Program-made: the position numbers and the translations under genes
DNA from: Sinotaia quadrata
Lineage: Eukaryota; Mollusca; Gastropoda; Architaenioglossa; Viviparidae
Reading direction: 5' to 3'
DNA: 64,000 nucleotides
NCBI GenBank assembly: GCA_028829895.1
Contig: CM054180.1
Coordinates: 94,300,135 to 94,364,134, forward strand
Shown: positions 1-13,599 of the stretch, one piece after another
Layout: every line of letters starts with the position of its first letter
Position numbering within the stretch: the first letter of the stretch is position 1
Notes under the pieces: model-generated
What the model was told of the DNA's origin: nothing
Seen by the model: only the letters and a program-made list of their open reading frames with translations
Database searches by the model: none

Positions 1-1615
1 AACTAGTGCAGTTAGTAAAAATAATTCAGCTAGCACTGCTGAAGGATTTATTAAGTGCTAAAACTCTGAAATAATCACACTGCTCAGTATTGAATTACTT
101 TTTTATTTAACTCTTTACTGGGCCGACGTTTTTCCTTTTTTTAGCTCTAAACGGGCAAGATTTTTCAGGATGTCAGTTAGATTTAGGGGTATGTCGGTAA
201 AAACATCATATCTTAGGTATTAGTGCATATATTTCAATGAAATAAAATGCAAAATGAAAGGAAATGAAAGCAGCTTTATTAATATCCTTAATTGAAGTAT
301 TCTTTCGGGTGTTAAATTTGAATCCATGCGTGAAAATATATATTTACACAAAAAAATATTGTCCATTTATTGTCCGCTACAAACACTATGTACACACACT
401 TTTTTGTTGATACCAGGAACACTAATCTGTCGTCAGACGATCTATACATCTCTTTTTTCGGCAGGTTGTGAATTCCTATCAAAATCATAAGTCCAAAATA
501 AGCCTTATTTTCAGTGGCATTAGTTTCCTTCCAACCTGGATCGCCATTTTGTTTTTTCGCAATTTTCGGACGTGTGTACTTGTTCGTTTATTCCACTATC
601 GAAGAAAGCCAAGGGAGTACTATCATTAGTTACAGTCACATTCGGCCCCATTTCTGTTATAAATTCCGATATTTCCAGTGCTAAAGTACTATTATTCCAA
701 CCATGTGCATCTCCAGATACCCATTCCCCCTATTCCTCTTCGATATCCTCAGAATCTGACGCACTCTCGTCCAAAATTTGAAAGATACTACATGTGCACG
801 CTACTGACACTAATGTCACTTCCAATCCTATCATCTAATTCAAAAATAAACTTCTCTTACCTCATTATCTGATAAATTGAATCCATTAAACTTCTCATTA
901 ACGATCGACGACACTAAGAAATCCATTTGAAACACCGAACGCGAAAAACAAAGAAAACTTTATGAAAAAATGAATGCTGCCACATGAAAATGTTTCAAAA
1001 TGGCGTGGATATCGTTGTACAAACGTCATGCTTCCTGTAGAGACCAGATATGATGTAAATATGGAAAGGAAAATAACTCTAAGTGAAATCGTTGCTTTGG
1101 GCGCTATTGGGCGATCTGCCCTACACGATGTACGGATGAAGTTGGGCGATCCACCCGGTAAAGGGTTAAAAAGAGCTGCGAGCAAAGCCAGCAAGTCTTA
1201 CAAACTGAAACAGGTTAGAAGAGAAAATAACCTCTCTTGTAAGGAATCTGAAAATGTAACCATCATATTCTGAGATTGAGAAATCTGAGTTGGACAAAAT
1301 TTTCTAGGGCAATTATTATGGTGTCCATTCTGAAATATCTAGCTGACAAAAAAAGTCAGGCTCCAGCAACAACAAAAAATATCAACACAGGTTATGATGA
1401 AAGTGGCAGTCAAATCAATGTGGAAAACACTCTGGTAATTAGAAATTATATTCATTTTATTTGTTTCTCATAATTCCACAGTCATAAATTTAGATTAAAT
1501 GAGACTTTGCTAAATATATGGAGACCTTTAAAATAATTCCTTTCAAAATAATATGACATGAAAATCAAATACAACTCAGTAAAATTACTAAATTATATAT
1601 ATATAAATCACTTAC
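1..1615. other. Intron following E15, partial
   Basis: Non-coding stretch downstream of E15 on the minus strand. It holds a piggyBac-like relic (107-1169). The rest is AT-rich sequence in which I see no exon with splice sites. The next PRRC2 exon must lie to the left of the window. Confidence 0.7.
107..1169 (-). mobile_element. piggyBac-like element relic, copy 1
   Basis: Flanked by TTAA at 107-110 and 1166-1169, with imperfect terminal inverted repeats CTCTTTACTGGGC and CCCTTTACCGGGT. On the minus strand, from about 926 to 450, a broken transposase N-terminal half can be read. It has a start region MDFLVSSIVNEKFNGF followed by a donor-like GTAAGAG, an acidic stretch DESASDSEDIEEE, then pieces matching the DDE_Tnp_1_7 start: YARPKI, EIKAYFG and GIHNLPKKEMY. 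In-frame stops interrupt it, and the catalytic second half is missing, so it cannot move itself. Two relatives sit at 20966-22057 and 57195-58136 with the same internal deletion, so the family spread as a deletion derivative. The family call comes from target site, ends and protein remnants together. Confidence 0.88.
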
Positions 1616-1845
1616 TTTTGTTCAAAGACAGATGGCAGATCCCAACAATTTTTAACTGAAGCAATCTTGGATGATAAGTCTTGGGTGGCTGGAGATGTAG
1701 GAGAAGTTAGAGAGGTTAACTTAGGGGAAGTTTGAGACATTTCCTCTCTATCATCTCGTCGCTCCACATGATTATGGTCACTGTCAGGTACAGGTATGGG
1801 CTCTAATGAACTGTCAAATCCAAAGTCAAGCTGAATATCTGAACC
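1616..1845 (-). CDS. PRRC2: PRRC2 exon E15
   Basis: 230 bases, entered in phase 0 after a strong acceptor (poly-T then ACAG) and left in phase 2 at AAAA|GTAAGT. It encodes GSDIQLDFGFDSSLEPIPVP, a Ser/Thr/Pro-rich spacer with repeated TSP and SP, then LSSKIASVKNCWDLPSVF. The last block lines up with the conserved vertebrate PRRC2 segment LTLKMESARKAWENSP, and IQLDFG resembles the PIEFG segment just upstream of it in PRRC2B. This places the exon in the C-terminal third of the protein. The strong donor shows that at least one more exon follows beyond the left edge. Confidence 0.9.
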
Positions 1846-2942
1846 CTGTAAAAAAAAAAAATTAAAGAGCTAGTCAATAAGAGTGATCAATGATAAAGTT
1901 TAAAAATAATTCTCAGTAACATGTAATCAGATCCACAATTCATAATCATGAACTTTTGTTTACATGTAGAGATACTGTTAACAAGTTACTACTCAACTTG
2001 TAACATGCAAAAGCTTTATCCAAAAATGCCGTCTTAAATAATGTGTCAAAACTCCTCGTGTAAAATATTTGATCTTACTTTGAAATATTAATTACCAATT
2101 ACTGCCGCTAGCAAAATATTTTTTTTGCACTTTCACTGCAAAGTTGCACTCATATTTATTAATTTTCTTTGCATTGGTGTAACTTCTAACTGTCATAACA
2201 AAACACCACATGCAATTAGTTTTTTGTTGGTAAATTAATCATAGTTTTTGTTCACTATTACATAAATCAGATTTTTGCTGTGTATTCGGTTTCAGTTCTC
2301 TTCTTTAAAAAGCATTGCATTAACTCAACATAATGAATTGAAAAAACATTGCTTATCTCCAAAATACTGACTCTACATATTTTTACATAACTTTTCCTTA
2401 ATTATGACCTCTAGTTTCTTTCTTTGTCAACATGTTAGATGTCATTATTAGCTATCTACTATGAATTGAGTACATAAAAGAATATTCTGACTTCTAACCC
2501 ATGTGGACATGTATGAAATCTGTTTATGTTGCATACACCTGTGCCTACATAACTATCGGCAAGCATAAGACGAAGTAGACACCCTTTTCTGTGCAAGCAG
2601 AAATAACTAATGACGTAAGCAGATAAACTGTTAACAAATGCAGGCAGAACATTGAACCTGGGCAGACTATATTTCATATAATCCTATCCATTCAACGGAA
2701 TCATCTTCATACCTGTCTCCAATACCACATTACTAGAATTTCTGTACTGGCATACTGGAGATGTAGGTGGCTCTAAATGTTTCTCTCTGTTGACTTGTGT
2801 ACGTCTGTGAGCATTCAAGTCTACAAAGGTGGAAAAAATACAGCTGGAGATAACAGCATTTCCAGTCAATGTTTGAATAAAAACAGTTCAGGGAACTCCA
2901 CACTTCTCAACCCCCATCAATATGCCAACATTAGTGGTTTGA

Positions 2943-2975
2943 TTAACCCTTTACTGGGCAGAGCGTCCGAAATCA
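2943..2975 (+). mobile_element. piggyBac-type terminal repeat, isolated end
   Basis: TTAACCCTTTACTGGGCAG begins here and matches the terminal sequence of the three piggyBac-like relics, including the TTAA target. The sequence after it differs from those copies, so it is a related but distinct element. I did not find a matching right end, so its extent is unknown. Confidence 0.6.
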
Positions 2976-3056
2976 TTTGTATATCTTATCGGGCAAAACG
3001 TCCAAAAGCATCCGTTATCAACCAGTGCTCTTTTTACAATCCTCATTCTTCTCTTC

Positions 3057-3284
3057 AGTTATAGTGAGCTCACCCTACTATATATGAAAGGAAAGGTTTT
3101 TGTTCCAACTCCAGTTATAGTGGGCTCAACCTACAATATATGAATGGAAAGGTCTTTGTTTCAACTCCAGTTATAGTGGGCTCAACCTACAATATATGAA
3201 TGGAAAGGTCTTTGTTCCAACTCCAGTTATAGTGGGCTCAACCTACAATATATGAATGGAAAGGTCTTTGTTTCAACTTTTGAA
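3057..3284 (+). repeat. 56-bp tandem repeat, four copies
   Basis: Units start near 3057, 3113, 3169 and 3225. Each has the core CAGTTATAGTGGGCTCAACC followed by a CTACAATATATGAATGGAAA-type half; the first copy is the most diverged. It lies about 110 bp inside the piggyBac-type end at 2943 and is probably a subterminal repeat of that element. There are no unique spacers, so it is not a CRISPR array. Confidence 0.88.
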
Positions 3285-5569
3285 CTATGAAGGGTGACTG
3301 GCTTTTTGTAAACAAATGACCAATGGAAAGGGATGAAATGTAGGTTCACAATGGGGAAATACCACCTGTGAGGTAGATGTGCACATGTGATGTCAAGGAA
3401 CCAATCCACATAAGTGTTGTCATTATCATGGCATCGAAGAGCAGGCATATGGAAATTCTTACTAAAGCTTTAAATTCTGCTCGTCCTTTTAAGAAGTGCA
3501 GGACAGAGTATGCCCATAATCAAGTTCATTTATTGCCACTGGTTCTGTGGTGTAAGAATGTGGATAGTATAAACAGTGCATATTTTGATACAGGTGTAAC
3601 TAGAACATTTATACCACATTATTTGTTAAGTTGTCATTTTCAAAAGTGCAACATTGCTTTAACCGACTTCACTAAAAGTGTGATGTCATGAAACTTATTG
3701 TAAAATTTCCATTTTAATATTAATATATTGTATTGTTTTAGTTACATTTATATTATTCATTTTAAATAGTTCATAATTAAATTTCCTGCACGGTGTTTAT
3801 GTTTCTATAATTTAATATTTAGGATCATCAACAAAAAAATTTTGCTTTCCTGTTCTTGTCCTTGCTAACAGCAGTTATTATTTTTTTCTCCTTTTCATGT
3901 GTGTAGGAAGCTATAAATCAACTTTGATTGAAACTAAAAGGCAATCTACGGTAAGAAATTGTGAAAGATTATTTTTTTAAAATACTGGGGTAAGAGTGTG
4001 TGTGGATAAGACTGTTTTCATTCTAAAGGCCAACAGTGATATATTGCATTGGGTATTTATGGTATTTTGTTATTTAGGAAGATTAGTCCATGATTTGCAG
4101 TGTTTACATATTGAAATCACTACAACCAAAGCCTAAACAACTTTTTGGGGTGGGGGTGGGGGGTAGGGTTGTGAGGTGGGCTCTAGACAATAAAGTATTA
4201 ATATTTTTCAAACAGAAATTTTGCATCCTTTTGCCAATTTTCATTAGGATATATGCATGGTTGCTAAGGAAAACATGGATAGGTTTATAGGAGACAAAAA
4301 CTAGTTTTTATTGGAATCATATTTTCAACACATACATTATTGAAACAAAATCAGTATATAATAGTCCAAAGCAGCATTAAAAACTCTTTAAGACAGTACC
4401 AACAACTCAAAATCAACAAATGGCACAAATGGTGGAGGGTTACATTAAATTAGTGCCTATGAAAACAGTCGTAATTGCAAAGGTTCCCAATAAAGAATTG
4501 CTAAAGGCAGTTCCATGTATTCAAAATCTTAAAAGCATCGTTTTAGTTTTCAAAATATAATTATATATGTCTCATCTGTTCTATTGAAATATATAAACAC
4601 ATACTTTTTTTTCACTTTTGGTTTTGTACTTTAAGAAATTAACAAGTTCATAAAATTTAATGAAAAACTCTACCATAAAATTACAAATGGTCAGAACATT
4701 CAAAGATTCCTTCAGAATTCTTTTCACATTCTAAAATATGCAATCATCCTAATTCTGTTGTGGTGGTCCAAACTGTAGTTATAAGTATCTGTTCATAGTT
4801 CAATAGTTTAGAAAGGCTTGCTGTAGAAACTACAGTGAATCTTGATGGTATGATAGTTTAGTTTGTCAGTCAACAAGGCCATCAAGTTAATAAAATGCAC
4901 CAAAGAAGAGATGTGTGTGGTGACTTGGTTTATGGGTTACAAAAAAAAAAGTAAAAATGCATCATACTCTCATCACAAAATTGTGCAATATCTTGCCATG
5001 CATGCAATTAGAAAGACTTATTTTTTTTGAAAAACCCATCCTCAACAAAGAATTAAGGTGGTCTTTCAGTAGAAGTATGAGATACACCAAAATATAATTT
5101 ATATGGAACCCTCAAAAATGCTCTAAGAGGTCAGTGTTTTGTAGTGACCTCAAAGATATTGATTAATTAGCTTGCCACTCATTCAATTTATTTTTTTAAG
5201 GCATACATACACTTATGCAAATCTTGACCACGTTAAAACCAAGGGGACTAATATAAAAATTAAGCACTTGTGAATTCTGTTTCACTGGTGTTAATTTTAA
5301 TTTATAATATATATATATATATATAATCTTCCACTTCCTAGCCAAGATAGTTGTTTGGGAGCATGTACAATCTTGCCTGATTGGCAGGCAAGACAGACAA
5401 TATTATAACAAAAATAATATAAGAATTTTACACTGTAAAATTAAATATGTATGTATCATTAAAAAAGAAAAGACACTGAAACTTTAGAAACTTGAGCTTT
5501 CTCATGCTTTTTCCCCTATATATATATATATATATATTTTTAATGCAGTGTAGAATAATTTGTACACAC

Positions 5570-5743
5570 CTTGCCAAAAATTGGATCTTTGAAGCTAGGA
5601 GGCATCTGAATGGGTTCTGGCTTTGTGCTAAGATCTGGCATGCGCAGAGGTTTATCTTTGCTAGAGTCAGGCTTCTGAATTACCTTGACACTGACTGTTG
5701 CTTCATTTGTCTTGGTTGTATTCTTTTCACCTCTTACTACCTG
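5570..5743 (-). CDS. PRRC2: PRRC2 exon E14
   Basis: 174 bases, phase 0 to phase 0, encoding 58 residues from QVVRGEKNTTKTNEATVSVK to MPPSFKDPIFGK. It is Lys/Pro-rich with no clear domain, and is placed in PRRC2 by phase, position and the long open frame between a TTTTACAG acceptor and an AAG|GTGTGT donor. The acceptor is a NAGNAG site (ACAGCAG), so splicing at 5743 or 5740 would include or drop one Gln. The exon is symmetric and could be skipped without a frame change. Assignment to this gene is inference from context rather than a family motif. Confidence 0.82.
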
Positions 5744-8700
5744 CTGTAAAATTTCATTTTAAAAACACAACACATCAAAACTGGATCAAATAAGTGGAAT
5801 AATTATATTAAATAAACAAAATAGCAGCAGTATAAAAAAAAGTGAAATAAGTCAATACCAAATCACTTTTTTTAGTGTCTGTCAAAATTTTCACTACCAC
5901 ATTTTTGCTCCCTTGACTATTTTTTGAAAGTTCTATACACTTCTAAAGCATTAATGCTCATTCTAGGTAGGTGACTGAGGAAGAGTTGAATAACCACTTC
6001 CAACTTGATTTCACAAACAGACTTGTACTGCCACAAGAACACTAAATTAGTTCAATTTATCCTCCAGTGAGAGATGAATATGCTTTTATTGTGTGCCACA
6101 TTTAAACATCATTTGATAGTAAAATCCATCTATTCAATGCTCATATAAGTTCTTAATCTTGTTCATTAACAAGGGTCCAGAAATCGGTATGCTTCTAAAA
6201 ACGGTAAAATATGTTAAACAAATGGGTACAACAACTGTAACTATGGGGTTTTTCATATCTATTTTCTGACTGGTCATATTTTTCTATAATTCTAAGTTAT
6301 GAATAACCAAATAATATAAAAAAATAAAAAGTCCATGATACATTTTTCAACACCATCTCATTATCTTTTCCATGAAATGATATCGTATGTAATTACTGAT
6401 TGTTAGAGTTTGAACAGAAAATTCTGTATTACTGTACATGCCAGCATGACTTCCATTCTTCAGACATACTGCTATTTCTTTCATGTACGAACTTATTGTT
6501 AAGAATTTTTCATAAGAATTTATTAGTAAAGAATAATACTATTTTTAAAAGTAGAATTATCGATCCCACCACCCCTTACCAAAATAACATTATTTTAATG
6601 AGTATAGATCAATCTTTGGCAGATCTTGTAAAAATGTTAAAACAAATAAAATATATTGAAAATTGGAAGAATGCTATTTTCCTGAAATACACCCTTTTCC
6701 CCTAAGCCACAGATCTTATTCATAGATATTAATTCATTTAGTGATTTCAGTTATGGATGGATGGCAATTTTATTATTTAGAAAATTAGTATTAAAACATT
6801 GATGATTTAACAAGAAAACTCTTGATACAAAAATAGTAAACAGCTAAACAATGTAGGTTGTGAAATGTTTACTTCAAGCACTAGATTTACTATATGACAT
6901 CATTTACTGTATTTTCTTTCTGTTCATACGTATTTTTTGTATGAACTTATTTAATTATTCAAGTTAGCAGTTAATTAAATTATATGGTTAGTCACCTTCA
7001 ATGTTTTGAGCAAATTTAATATTCCTTTATTTTATTATTAAATGTTAAAATTATATATTGAGTAGCAGGTAGGTTACTCTTAACATATTTTAGTTATTAA
7101 TATCTTTAGGTTAATTATGGTGTGAAGTTACTCTAGTGAATTTGGTGATGAAATTCCACATTTGTCATCATGTGTTCACAAGGTTCTACTTGAAAAATCA
7201 CATATTACATCTATAAGATGCTGATTATAAATGTCAACACTCAGTTAATATGTCAAAAAGTATTTTAGCTATCATTATGATTTTTTTGTAAACACCATAT
7301 ATCATCAGATCGCACATTCTGAAATTCAAAGATTTGTAAACTATTAACAAGAAAAAAATTATAATGCCTACTGATAATCAATTTACAAGCCAAAACAAGC
7401 AAAATATTGTATACTGTGATGCAGATTTTTGATTGGTGGGGTTTCTGAAGTTCGTAGAACCAGCATTACCAATATTTATGGAGCAGTACAGAAATAAAAA
7501 TATTTTAAAGTGAGATGATTAGATAAACCATGACATGTTGCAAATTTTTTTTTTTTAAACAGGGCTTAACCATGGAGACATCCAATAGAAGATTGGAACC
7601 GCTGTGGAATACAGAGCTTTACAATTAGAATTTTTAATTATAAAAATATGTACAATTAATTTAATATTTATTTTACTTCACTAATTTTCAAGGCTTACTA
7701 TGCAGCTGTATACATCTTATTGTTTCTAAATGCTTTTTGTTGTCTTATGTACATATTCATTATTTGAAAGAAAACAATCACAGAATTAAAATTATTTTTA
7801 TTTATAATCTATACTGTTATTAAGTGCAATATCTTTGCAATACTGTTTATTTAGTTCATGTACAAACAGGTATAGCACTGTTTTAGCAATAAAGTTTTTA
7901 AGCAGATTTTCGGCGCTTTAGTTTAATACTTGGTTATAAAACCGTCACAATAAAAAAAGATGTTTTACTCATTATTTTGGTATAATTTGTAATAGCAAAT
8001 CTGTTCAATATCTTAGTTTCTATATCTATATATGTAGAATGTTTTGTATAGAGCAGACACATTTTAAACTTTTTAATTATATTTTAACATATAAAAAGAA
8101 ATAAAATATTATAAATAACTTATAAGTTGTTTAGTTAAATAGGTAACATTGCACTGATCAATTTATTAGGTTAACCATGATTGACTAGATTATGTATAGT
8201 TTCAGAGTTGTGACAATTTATATCTAAATATATAAAGATAATTTGTATTTAATTATTTATTAATAAATATCTTGATTTTATTGTAAAATTTTTATTTATA
8301 AAGAATATGCAAATGGATAAATTATCTTTATACATGTAGAAGGACTATAGTTTAATGATCATTTTGATATGTGAACCATAACTGTGTTATGTATAGTTTC
8401 TGAGATGTGACCATTTAGCTGTTTTTATTTTCTTTGTAAATAAAAATTGTACAGTAAAATAAAAAATGTAACTTAATACGTGATTAGACAGAAATTATCT
8501 TTATACATATAGATATAGTTTGCTGATCATTTTGATATGTGAACCAACTCTGTATGATGTATAGTTTCAAAGATATGGCTGTTTGCTTGTGTATGTTTTC
8601 TGTGTTAAACTTCGTTAATGCTTTTTCTTTGTTAAAATATGCTGAAAAGGTCATTTTCAGCATCCAATAATTTCCGCATTTTCTTTGCAATGCCTTTGGG

Positions 8701-9539
8701 AAAAAATAGGCAATAACTACATAGTAAATGATTTAATAAATGCATTTTGGTTGTACTTTGTTCATTATTTGCATATGTTATGATGCCATGAATGTTCTTT
8801 TGATTGCGTTTTTATGAGCAATTTTATGAAACAAAAGCCCATTTGCAATTTATAATAAACTGAAAAGTAAATTTTGCATTATATCTGTTTTTTCTTGTTG
8901 TATGTGACTATGTTTATTAGAATTGTTGGATTGTTTTTTAGTGTGGTTTATATTTTATTTGTAATAAACTTGGAAAATCACACTTTCATTACGTCTAAAA
9001 AAAAAAAAAGCTGACCACAAATAAAGACACTAAAATTAATATCTCAAAAAGTATTGTAGCTATCATCACAATTTTTTGTACACAAACTTATTTCATCAGT
9101 ACACATATTTTGAGCATAAAATATTTATACTATATGAAGTAGAAAAAAATTAGTAGGACTACCTATTAGAAAGTATCAGCAAATACTTTAGAATTTTAAT
9201 ATTTGTAGTGTGTTTAAAATTAACTATATGCTGTATACCAAACAAATTCACATATTTTAATAAATAATTCATTCTGAAAAAGTATTACACTGCAGTGAGT
9301 GGGCATGATAATCAATGACAAAGTTTCAAGGTAGAGTTCTTCTCAAACTTAGCATCGCGGTATGATTTGCTAAAAGGTAGTTCTGAGTTCATCAAAATCC
9401 AGAAAAATACTAATTAGAAATATTTCAATATGATCAAAAAAATAGTTTAAAAAAATATCTTCACATAAAAACTGTAATTCAGAAAATGTCTCAGACAAAC
9501 AAAAAATGTCTCAGACAAATGCAAATATATGCAACTTAC
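5744..9539. other. Intron E13-E14
   Basis: The right two-thirds is a diverged transposon copy of the GGTAGTCCCAC family (about 6730-9163). The left part (5744-6730) is AT-rich with no feature I can name; a plus-strand ORF at 6400-6705 has no supporting signals. Confidence 0.65.
6730..9163 (+). mobile_element. DNA transposon copy, TA target, GGTAGTCCCAC-type right end
   Basis: The right end is clear: a terminus reading outward as GGTAGTCCTACT next to TA at 9164-9165. The last 270 bp are nearly the same as at 30950-31218 and 32050-32261. Further left, blocks at 7440-7620 and 6770-6900 match 29490-29650 and 29030-29150 in the same order. A left terminus was not found, so the start is approximate. 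No transposase is recognisable; a short minus-strand ORF at 8484-8690 is shared with other copies. Confidence 0.7.
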
Positions 9540-9629
9540 TTTGGCTTGTCGCTGTGGTTTGGGAGCATCATATTTACTTCCATTATTTTCTACAGCTTTA
9601 AGTTTCTCTGTAAGCATCTTTTCATTCAC
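9540..9629 (-). CDS. PRRC2: PRRC2 exon E13
   Basis: 90 bases, phase 0 at both ends, between acceptor TTTTTCAG and donor AAA|GTAAGT. It encodes 30 residues, VNEKMLTEKLKAVENNGSKY followed by DAPKPQRQAK: a short charged, probably helical piece and then a basic Pro/Gln stretch. It resembles the KAQKLPDLSPVENK region of PRRC2C only loosely. Being symmetric, it can be a cassette exon. It follows the longest intron in the window (12.8 kb), so an unseen exon in between is possible; phases agree without one. Confidence 0.82.
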
Positions 9630-12475
9630 CTGAAAAATCACATCACATAACACAACACACAATATGCAACTAATTCACCTCCAGGCTACAAAGAATGTGT
9701 AGTTCAAGAAAGGTATTTTGATTTATTTTAAAGATCACTGCATCACATCACAGGTTCTGAAAGACAATCCTTTAAACTCTCAGTAGCAAGCAATATAAAC
9801 AATATATAATGATGATATACAAAGTATTTGATCTCTTTATAACAACAACTATAAGCAAATTACATTGTAAATAAATATATATTCTAATATAAATTTTAAA
9901 CCATATTAACCTAAATAGTATTTGCTGAATAATATAATCAATATATTGGTCTCATATATAACAAACACATTCTTGCTTTAAAAAAAAAGGTGATACATAA
10001 TCATCTAACAATCTAATTTGTGGGGTAGGGTGCTTTGAATCTTGGTGCTATATTAAAGATGAGTGCAAAATATGCAATTATAATCTATTTCCCCGTTACT
10101 TGACATAACTGTTAAGGGTCAATCTCCTTGTCCAAGTTCAGAAATATTAACCAGACTTGCTTTTACTCAATAGGCAAGCACAACTGATTCACAAGAAATT
10201 GAATGAATCAAAGTATGCTTAGTTCACTGGTTCTATTCTCAATAAATCTTTTGATGATGAAAAGAATCTAGCACGACTGGGGTTCATTGTCTATTCCTTC
10301 GATGATAAAAAAGAATTAATCAAATGTATTTTGATGGCACTCAGGTGAATGCAAGGAAAAAACTTGGTAAGTCCTATTGGGTCAGTGATAAATTTTTTCT
10401 CCAGCAGGTAATTCAATGATAAAAAGAATCAATACATAACAGTACTGTTCATTTATTTGTTTTATATTTTCATAAGGAGGTTTTTGATGAAAGAATGACA
10501 GAAAAGTGACGTTGTCTTGTCCTAGTTAGTCATTAGTTCAAAATTCATAAGGAGCAGACAAAGATCCATTGAAAAAATTCCAATAACCAAGGCTGTGTTC
10601 AAACCCAAAACATTCTATTCATGAGACTAATGACATCACCACTAAACCACCAAGCTCTCATAATATGCTCTTTAATACAAAACAAACCAAGAACAATGAT
10701 TGCTATTAATGTAGTTTACAAAATTTAGCTAAGGCAATTTGCACTTTCATTTTTATGACTGTCTTAGGATTAGTAAATGGAAAACAAAGGGAATGGCAAA
10801 AAGGTTTGTGCCTTATGTCATTTATTATAATCATATCCAGATTGTTTACTGATTTAGCCCATTTTAATCATTTTACAAGAAATAGGAAACTTGAAAAAAT
10901 ACTGATTTGATCTGATATGAAAAATATTTATCAGAAATGATTTAACTTATCAATTATAACAAAACTTACTATGAGGTTGTACCTTGTCATTTAAAAATGT
11001 ATTACAATATTTAATACTAAATAGAAAAAACAATAACTTATTTAAAATCTACAGATAAAAATGTACAAATATTTTATTAACATCTAAACTTTAAACAATC
11101 TTAAAGTTAACTTTTTAAAAAAAAGCATATGTATTTTGTCCTGGAACACTATCTTAAATTAACTTTTAAAAATCAAAATTAAAAATAAAATAAATAGTAA
11201 GACTGAGTTATTTTTTCAACCAATACAAGTCTGTGTCAACTCTTAGCTCTGACAACATTACCATACATTAGATCAACAAGTGTAGTCTAAAATAACACAC
11301 AGTTAAAAATAAAATACTGAAATTAAATACAGTAATCACTTGCCAAAGTTTGCCAACTGGATTTAAGCAGTTTACCATACATATAAATACAAAGTTTTAT
11401 GAAGTATACTTTAAATCTGCTAATCCAATTTACTGATATCCTGACACCAACACATATTGTGTAAACGTATTCTCTCTCTCTCACATACACCACTAGTTTA
11501 AAAATCTAATGATTATTGATTATACTATGAAGTATTAAAAGTAGAAATAGACTTTTTTTGTATTTTGTTGCTGCAAAAGATCTACACATGTAATGTGCGC
11601 AGAGATGCTGATATTCTTGTACTATCGGCAGCATATGAATTACTGTATCATATCTAAATATTTATAATATCACCCCAAGTATAGTTTTTATGAATTGTAG
11701 AATGATGAATTTTTAATTATAATGGTATTACAGGTGACAGCTAAACAATTTTTTTGTGCTTATAATCTTATTTCATCAGGAAATTTAATAAATAAATTAA
11801 TATACTTTACTCACTATTTAATAATGCCTATACAGAATCACAGTAGTCTTTCCTAATTAAACTTGTTTTAAAACATTTTATTACAATATTAGTGTGTAAA
11901 TGTGAAATTCAGTTGTCAATTTCTCATTTCAGTAAGTTACTGTGATAACAGGAGAAATAAATAATTATATTAATTCAAGCAAATAAAGACTCTTTTATAT
12001 TCCAATTCTTATTCTTTATAAACTTTTTAAAAGTGTCATAATAATTATTTTAAAAATAGCATATGCAATGTGCAATCATGCTAATTGTACTGGTCATCAT
12101 GGTTGTGCATGTATCATATTTTGTTAAGAATTAATGTTTACTTGAGATGGATAACCGAAGTGACAAACTCTATAAATAGTATAATCTTTCTATTTTACAA
12201 TTTCAGTCAAGTGTGTTTAACTTTCAGGAACAAATCCCCTGCAAATGGCAAGAGATAACTGTACTGTTCAAATTATGAAACAGAAAACAATGCAACACTA
12301 AAATAATGTAACAATTTCATACAATTATACAGAGAATAAACAAACCATAAAGTATTTTACTACCACTCTTTCAACATTTTGTACAATGTATTAAATGTAT
12401 AAATTAACAGTATAATAATATATAACAAACTACATGTAATATCATTGGAATTATTTTTAATTTTGTAATTGGCTA

Positions 12476-12690
12476 TTAACCACCTTCACTGCCAAGGGTG
12501 ACGGTCGTTAGATGATAAATAAAGGGAAGACAAGTATGCTGAACATGTGTAATAATATCATATTGGTTTTGTGTTGTTTAGGATAATCATCAAAAGTATT
12601 TTTTTTCAATCATTTTTAAATTCATGGAAAATTAGTTTAAAATGTTTTCTGGACTTTAAATTCTAAAACTCCCAGCAGTGAAGGGGTTGA
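12476..12690. mobile_element. Short MITE with TTAA-type target
   Basis: About 215 bp bounded by TTAACCACCTTCACTGCC on the left and, read inward from the right, TTCAACCCCTTCACTGCTGG. The inverted repeats match over about 15 bases. The left target is TTAA and the right TTGA, one mutation apart. Ends and target fit a piggyBac or Kolobok-type non-autonomous element; there is no coding capacity. Confidence 0.65.
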
Positions 12691-13599
12691 AAAGCCTTAC
12701 CTGAAATGATTAAACTATAAAAAAAAAATTAAAAGAAACAGAAGATTATGCTTTGTTTAAATCTTAAAACAATACTGCAAACTAAAAACATTTTTGTATT
12801 CAACCAAACCAGAGGAAGAAAAAAAATCAAAACAATCTGTCATGCAAATTCAAAGCTTTACTTTAAGAGACAACCCACTATTAAAATAAATATAAAGCCA
12901 CACACAAATAAAAAAAAAAGTGCCTGGTGACAAAGCTGTCCATTAAACTAAAATAAGCAAATAAAAGCAAATTCTATATACACAAAAATAATGAAGCATA
13001 ACTAAGTTAATCATTTTATTAAATTATAGTTACATTTTTCCTGATCAATTAAATATTTTTACTTTTAAAAAGTTTTATTCTTGATTAACTATTTCACAAA
13101 ATTTTAAAGTGCACATATAAACATATATACTTTAACATTAGAAAATAAATTTTTATATAAAGCCTTACAACTTGTATATTAAAATATTACAAAGAATTAT
13201 AGAATTGAAAAATAAACAGAAAATGCCCAACGTAATATTATCTAGTGGTATTCAAATAACTAAAATAAGATAATTCAAAACCAGGAAATTATTATTAACC
13301 ATAAGCATTATAATCAAAAGCAAAATCTCAGTAATTAATTCAAAAATACTTGTTAAGACTAAGAGGCAATTGGGGTAATTTAAGCAGAGCAAAAAAAGAA
13401 AAAGAAATGAAGCTTCATGGTTATTAATAAAGGATTCTAAATCAAATGTATTCATTGCAGCATTATTGACTGCCATATTATTGTGGTTCTGATTTTTATT
13501 GATAGAAATTGTCCAAAAGGCTTGCTTCTGCTTAACACATCTTATATCTCCAAATCCAAACTTATTCCTTCAAAGTGGAAAATAGAATTAACACCTTGA

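Larger units (their letters stand above)
1846..5569. other. Intron E14-E15
   Basis: It contains a piggyBac-type terminus at 2943, a four-copy 56-bp tandem repeat (3057-3284), and TA dinucleotide tracts near 5301-5327 and 5515-5537 just before E14. Short ORFs here have no splice sites or recognisable protein features. I see nothing else. Confidence 0.7.

Noticed and set aside
572..1273. Plus-strand ORFs found again at 21567 and 21863
   Set aside because: Antisense or terminal parts of the piggyBac-like relics; the transposase remnant is on the other strand.
3057..3284. Regularly spaced repeat considered as a CRISPR array
   Set aside because: Units are contiguous without unique spacers and the genome is eukaryotic; it is a minisatellite.
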